From Clostridiales bacterium UBA4080 (lineage in GTDB: Bacteria; Bacillota; Clostridia; Lachnospirales; Vallitaleaceae): a DNA stretch of 64,000 nt. This document shows positions 61,611 to 64,000 of the stretch, piece after piece; position 1 is the stretch's first letter, and every line of letters begins with the position of its first letter. The stretch lies in assembly GCA_002381865.1 (NCBI GenBank), contig DFYO01000055.1:30350-94349 (forward strand), read 5' to 3'. A program made the translations under genes and the position numbers. Under the pieces are notes generated by a model. It saw only the letters and a program-made list of their open reading frames with translations, was not told where the DNA came from and made no database searches.

Positions 61611-62555
61611 TTAATATGCCGTTAAGTCCATTACATTTGCTCCTGCTGGATATGTAATATCTGAATCTTTTACTGAATCAAACTTTAAATCCTTAAAATA
61701 GTAGCTATCTGTATGTTGACCTTTTTTTGTATCCATTCTAATTATTATACCCTCTTCCTCCCAAATATAAAGCTTAACATTAATCGCATTTGACTTTCCT
61801 TCAAAAATCAAAACATTTTTATCATCCAGCTTTTCTTTGCCTAAAAATTCCATCTTGGACAATACCTCTTTGGGAATATCATCAACTACCGTAAAAGGAG
61901 TTGTAAGTTTTTCCATTTCCTGAAGGGGGGTTATAATAACTTGGTTTTGTGCTTGTATATATACACCCATATTTTTCTTCTTTTGATTTACAAAAGTTAC
62001 TGTTCCTTGCGTTTCAGACTTAAAGCTGCTTCCAATTACCCATAGCTTATTAGATGAGTTTGCAACTCCGGTTCCTGAAACAATCAAATCAAAGTAATAA
62101 TTATCATAATCTTTTTTATTTGAAAAGCTTTTTTCAAAGCTAACCTCCTTTGAGGCTGCTGTTTTTGAATATCCAATAGGCGTTGCCTTATAATTCTCCT
62201 GTTCTACACTAAATGTCTGTACACTATTATTTGTTGTTAGTGTATATCCTGCTAAAACAGAGCTCTCCTCAATCTTAATCTCCATCGGCACTTTTTTCAG
62301 CTTAATAGAATATGCTCCATCTTGATCTGTTACCACCGAAACGGTATTGCTATCACCTGTTATTTTTATACCTGCCAGCCCTTTTTCATTTTCATCAAAT
62401 ACACTATTATTGTTTTGGTCAAAGAAAACAATTCCTGTAATAGTTTTCTCAGTTGCACTATCCTTAGTACTAGCTGCTTCCTCCTGCTTTTTTGTACAGC
62501 CACAAAAAATAACTATTAGCAAGAAAAAAATCATCAGCTTATTCAAATGCTTCAT
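61611..62555 (-). CDS. Lipoprotein with SdrD B-like domain
   Basis: A 314-residue exported protein. A lipoprotein signal (KHLNKLMIFFLLIVIFCGC) ends at a Cys near residue 20, followed by KKQEEAAS. Residues about 39-115 form an SdrD-B-like carboxypeptidase-type beta fold: GIVFFDQNNNSVFDENEKG is the calcium-loop pattern, followed by TDQDGAYSIKL. The C-terminal 180 residues are strand-rich and resemble a LolA/outer-membrane-type carrier in style (FDLIVSG, KSETQGTVTFV, KMGVYIQ-like strands) but I cannot assign it. Likely anchored on the outer face of the membrane; role unknown. Confidence 0.78.
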   Translation of the reverse strand: MKHLNKLMIFFLLIVIFCGCTKKQEEAASTKDSATEKTITGIVFFDQNNNSVFDENEKGLAGIKITGDSNTVSVVTDQDGAYSIKLKKVPMEIKIEESSVLAGYTLTTNNSVQTFSVEQENYKATPIGYSKTAASKEVSFEKSFSNKKDYDNYYFDLIVSGTGVANSSNKLWVIGSSFKSETQGTVTFVNQKKKNMGVYIQAQNQVIITPLQEMEKLTTPFTVVDDIPKEVLSKMEFLGKEKLDDKNVLIFEGKSNAINVKLYIWEEEGIIIRMDTKKGQHTDSYYFKDLKFDSVKDSDITYPAGANVMDLTAY

Positions 62556-62617
62556 AATTACTACCTCCCCTTAATAAAAAAGTATCCTCAACTATAATTT
62601 CAAGTAAGCAATATTTA

Positions 62618-63568
62618 TTAAAATAAATCCTTTTTGAACATAAAAAATCCAAGTATTGCTGATAACCCAAATGATATTGCAACAATAATCCAAAAGGCAT
62701 GCGGAAAAGTAACAATTGATGGCATCGGATCAAGATTCATACCAAAAAAGCTGGCAATCATTGTTGGTATTGCCATAACAATAGTAATAGAAGCCAAAAA
62801 CTTCATTACTATGTTTAGATTATTAGAAATAATAGAAGCAAAGGCATCCATTGTTCCACTTAAAATACCGCTGTAAATTGTTGACATTTCTATTGCTTGT
62901 TTATTTTCAATAATTACATCTTCTAGTAAATCTTCATCCTCAGGATACATTTTTAAAGGCTTACTTCTTAATAGCTTTTCCAAAATACCTTCATTACTTT
63001 TTAATGAGGTTGAAAAATACACCAAACTCTTCTCCAAGTCTAAAAGCTGAATAAGCTCTTTGTTTTTCATTGATCTATGAAGCTCTTTTTCAATTTTACT
63101 GCTTTGTCTGTCAATAGCTCTAAGATGTTGCAAATAATAAGTAGCATTTCTATGCAGAATTTGAAATAAAAACCTTGTTTTTTTGTAGGTATAAAACCCT
63201 TTAATTTTGTTTTGTATAAAATCCTTAAGTATTGGTGTATCCCTTAAAGATATGGTAATCAGATTGCTATCATTGATGATAATACCCATGGGCATAGTTA
63301 TAAACAAACCCGCATGTTCATCAACACTAATTGTAGGTATATCAATAATCAGAAGCGTAAACCCATCCTCTGATTCTATTCTGGCTCTTTCCTCTTCATC
63401 TAATGCAGCCTTCATAAAATCCATTGGAACTCCCAATTTATCTATAACCTCATCAATTTCCTGCTGAGTAGGCTGGATTAGATTTATCCATGAGCCAATA
63501 GAAATTTGGTCAAATTCCTCTAGCTCAGGATATCCATTTATTTCTCTTGTATTGTAAATTTGCATCAT
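62618..63568 (-). CDS. corA: CorA-family divalent metal transporter
   Basis: A 316-residue protein. A long cytoplasmic domain rich in acidic and helical segments is followed by two C-terminal membrane helices. The first ends in the selectivity motif GMN (ASFFGMNLDPMP). The final helix runs through FWIIVAISFGLSAILGFFMF and a basic tail. CorA proteins are pentameric Mg2+ (or Co2+/Ni2+) channels. The start has AAAGGAG about 11 nt upstream and lies within a candidate leader ORF. Confidence 0.92.
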   Translation of the reverse strand: MMQIYNTREINGYPELEEFDQISIGSWINLIQPTQQEIDEVIDKLGVPMDFMKAALDEEERARIESEDGFTLLIIDIPTISVDEHAGLFITMPMGIIINDSNLITISLRDTPILKDFIQNKIKGFYTYKKTRFLFQILHRNATYYLQHLRAIDRQSSKIEKELHRSMKNKELIQLLDLEKSLVYFSTSLKSNEGILEKLLRSKPLKMYPEDEDLLEDVIIENKQAIEMSTIYSGILSGTMDAFASIISNNLNIVMKFLASITIVMAIPTMIASFFGMNLDPMPSIVTFPHAFWIIVAISFGLSAILGFFMFKKDLF

Positions 63569-63656
63569 AAGCAGTACACTCCTTTAATCGAATGGTGTTT
63601 TTTCTTTCTCTATGGACACTATATAAATACTGACTATGTTCCGGATAACTATCCAT
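63525..63656 (-). CDS. Candidate 43-codon leader ORF overlapping the corA start
   Basis: GGAGG lies 7 nt before an ATG on the minus strand, opening MDSYPEHSQYLYSVHRERKN. The frame ends inside corA in a different frame, 44 bp past the corA start codon. The peptide has no recognisable domain. Good ribosome binding site and overlap suggest translational coupling to corA, but no conservation data are available. Confidence 0.4.
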   Translation of the reverse strand: MDSYPEHSQYLYSVHRERKNTIRLKECTAYDANLQYKRNKWIS

Positions 63657-63813
63657 AGAACCACCTCCATTCACAAGTATGCTAATACTGCCTTTATTTA
63701 CCATTTTCATAATAATACCTAGCTTTAAAAAAATATACTTAATTTGCTGCACTCAACGAATAACGGCATTCCATTTAATTATATAACTCTAATAATTAAC
63801 TCTTTTCTCAAAT

Positions 63814-63842
63814 AAGATACCACTAATAAAGATTTAAGTCAA
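63814..63842 (-). promoter_or_regulatory. Promoter for corA
   Basis: On the minus strand TTGACT (63837-63842) and TATCTT (63814-63819) are separated by 17 nt. It gives a leader of about 240 nt before corA. Confidence 0.6.
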
Positions 63843-63897
63843 CTCTATCGAGGTTCATTTTTATTAATATCTGACTCACATATGATAATGTCGTATT

Positions 63898-63920
63898 GTA
63901 CCACATTTGATTATGTACCA
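63898..63920 (+). promoter_or_regulatory. Direct GTACCA repeats in the divergent region (candidate operator)
   Basis: GTACCA occurs at 63898-63903 and 63915-63920, 17 bp apart, just upstream of a plus-strand TATAAT (63937-63942). This could be a regulator binding site for the gene starting at the window edge. Confidence 0.35.
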
Positions 63921-63950
63921 AATGGAATAGATATTATATAATAAAACCTC

Positions 63951-64000
63951 ATGAATATTTACATCGAGGTGATGACAATCAGAAAGGAAGAATTGAACAT
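63951..64000 (+). CDS. Possible start of a plus-strand gene, truncated by the window
   Basis: An open frame from ATG 63951 (or the in-frame ATG 63972) reads MTIRKEELN to the window edge. The ribosome binding site is ambiguous: GAGGTG touches the second ATG. A start further right, past the edge, is equally possible. No product can be named. Confidence 0.3.
   Translation, partial: MNIYIEVMTIRKEELN

Noticed and set aside
63569..63810. M-box magnesium riboswitch upstream of corA
   Set aside because: The leader length is suitable, but the M-box core sequence is not seen; only small hairpins and a candidate leader ORF.

Overview
This window is a low-GC segment of a Firmicutes chromosome, most likely from an anaerobic member of the Clostridia. 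The evidence is AT-rich codon use, strong Shine-Dalgarno sites, Bacillus/Clostridium-type operon order (miaB-mutS-mutL-miaA-hfq; remA-gmk-rpoZ-priA-def-fmt-rsmB-rlmN-prpC-prkC-rsgA-rpe-thiN; rimP-nusA-ylxR-ylxQ-infB-rbfA-nrnA-truB-ribF; ylxM-ffh-rpsP-khpA-rimM-trmD), a formate-tetrahydrofolate ligase and a meso-diaminopimelate dehydrogenase. The genus cannot be fixed from the sequence. No tRNA, rRNA, CRISPR array, insertion sequence or prophage was seen. Almost every gene is on the minus strand, so the layout is best read from right to left.

Right to left: (1) 61-64 kb: a CorA-type metal transporter with a candidate leader ORF, a lipoprotein with an SdrD-B-like domain, and ddh, each set off by promoters or terminators. 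(2) 55.8-60.1 kb: the signal-recognition/ribosome operon ylxM-ffh-rpsP-khpA-rimM-trmD, then a 340-bp structured non-coding island, then rplS with its own promoter and terminator. (3) 45.2-55.8 kb: lepB-rbgA-rnhB-(FliK-like)-(FlhB-like)-yraN-pgeF-DUF512-der-plsY, ending with an exported beta-helix protein. (4) 37.3-45.2 kb: the rimP-nusA-infB operon through ribF, from a near-consensus promoter. (5) 33-36 kb: rpsO and pnp with structured leaders. A plus-strand EAL-like/HDOD gene is transcribed away from rpsO and converges on ribF. (6) 21.5-33 kb: dut, a large unrecognised membrane/beta-propeller protein, ftsK/spoIIIE, fhs, folD, rimO, pgsA and cinA from one promoter. (7) 21.1 kb: a lone plus-strand Dabb-domain gene. 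(8) 7.8-20.9 kb: yicC-remA-gmk-rpoZ, a terminator, then priA through thiN, including the PrkC/PrpC kinase-phosphatase pair and RsgA. (9) 1-7.7 kb: miaB-mutS-mutL-miaA-hfq and the 5' part of a methionine gamma-lyase-family gene cut by the window edge.

Functionally this is core genome: translation initiation, ribosome assembly, RNA modification and decay, mismatch repair, C1-folate metabolism, protein export and Ser/Thr phosphorylation signalling. The items most worth following are small or regulatory. They are a hairpin that buries the ylxM ribosome binding site at the very start of its mRNA, a six-codon ORF that seems to supply translation to miaB, tandem 15-bp and 21-bp repeats in the mutL linker, and a long pnp leader hairpin. 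To these I add the structured island between trmD and rplS and the 861-residue membrane/beta-propeller protein of unknown function. I did not find clear evidence for a new multi-gene system.
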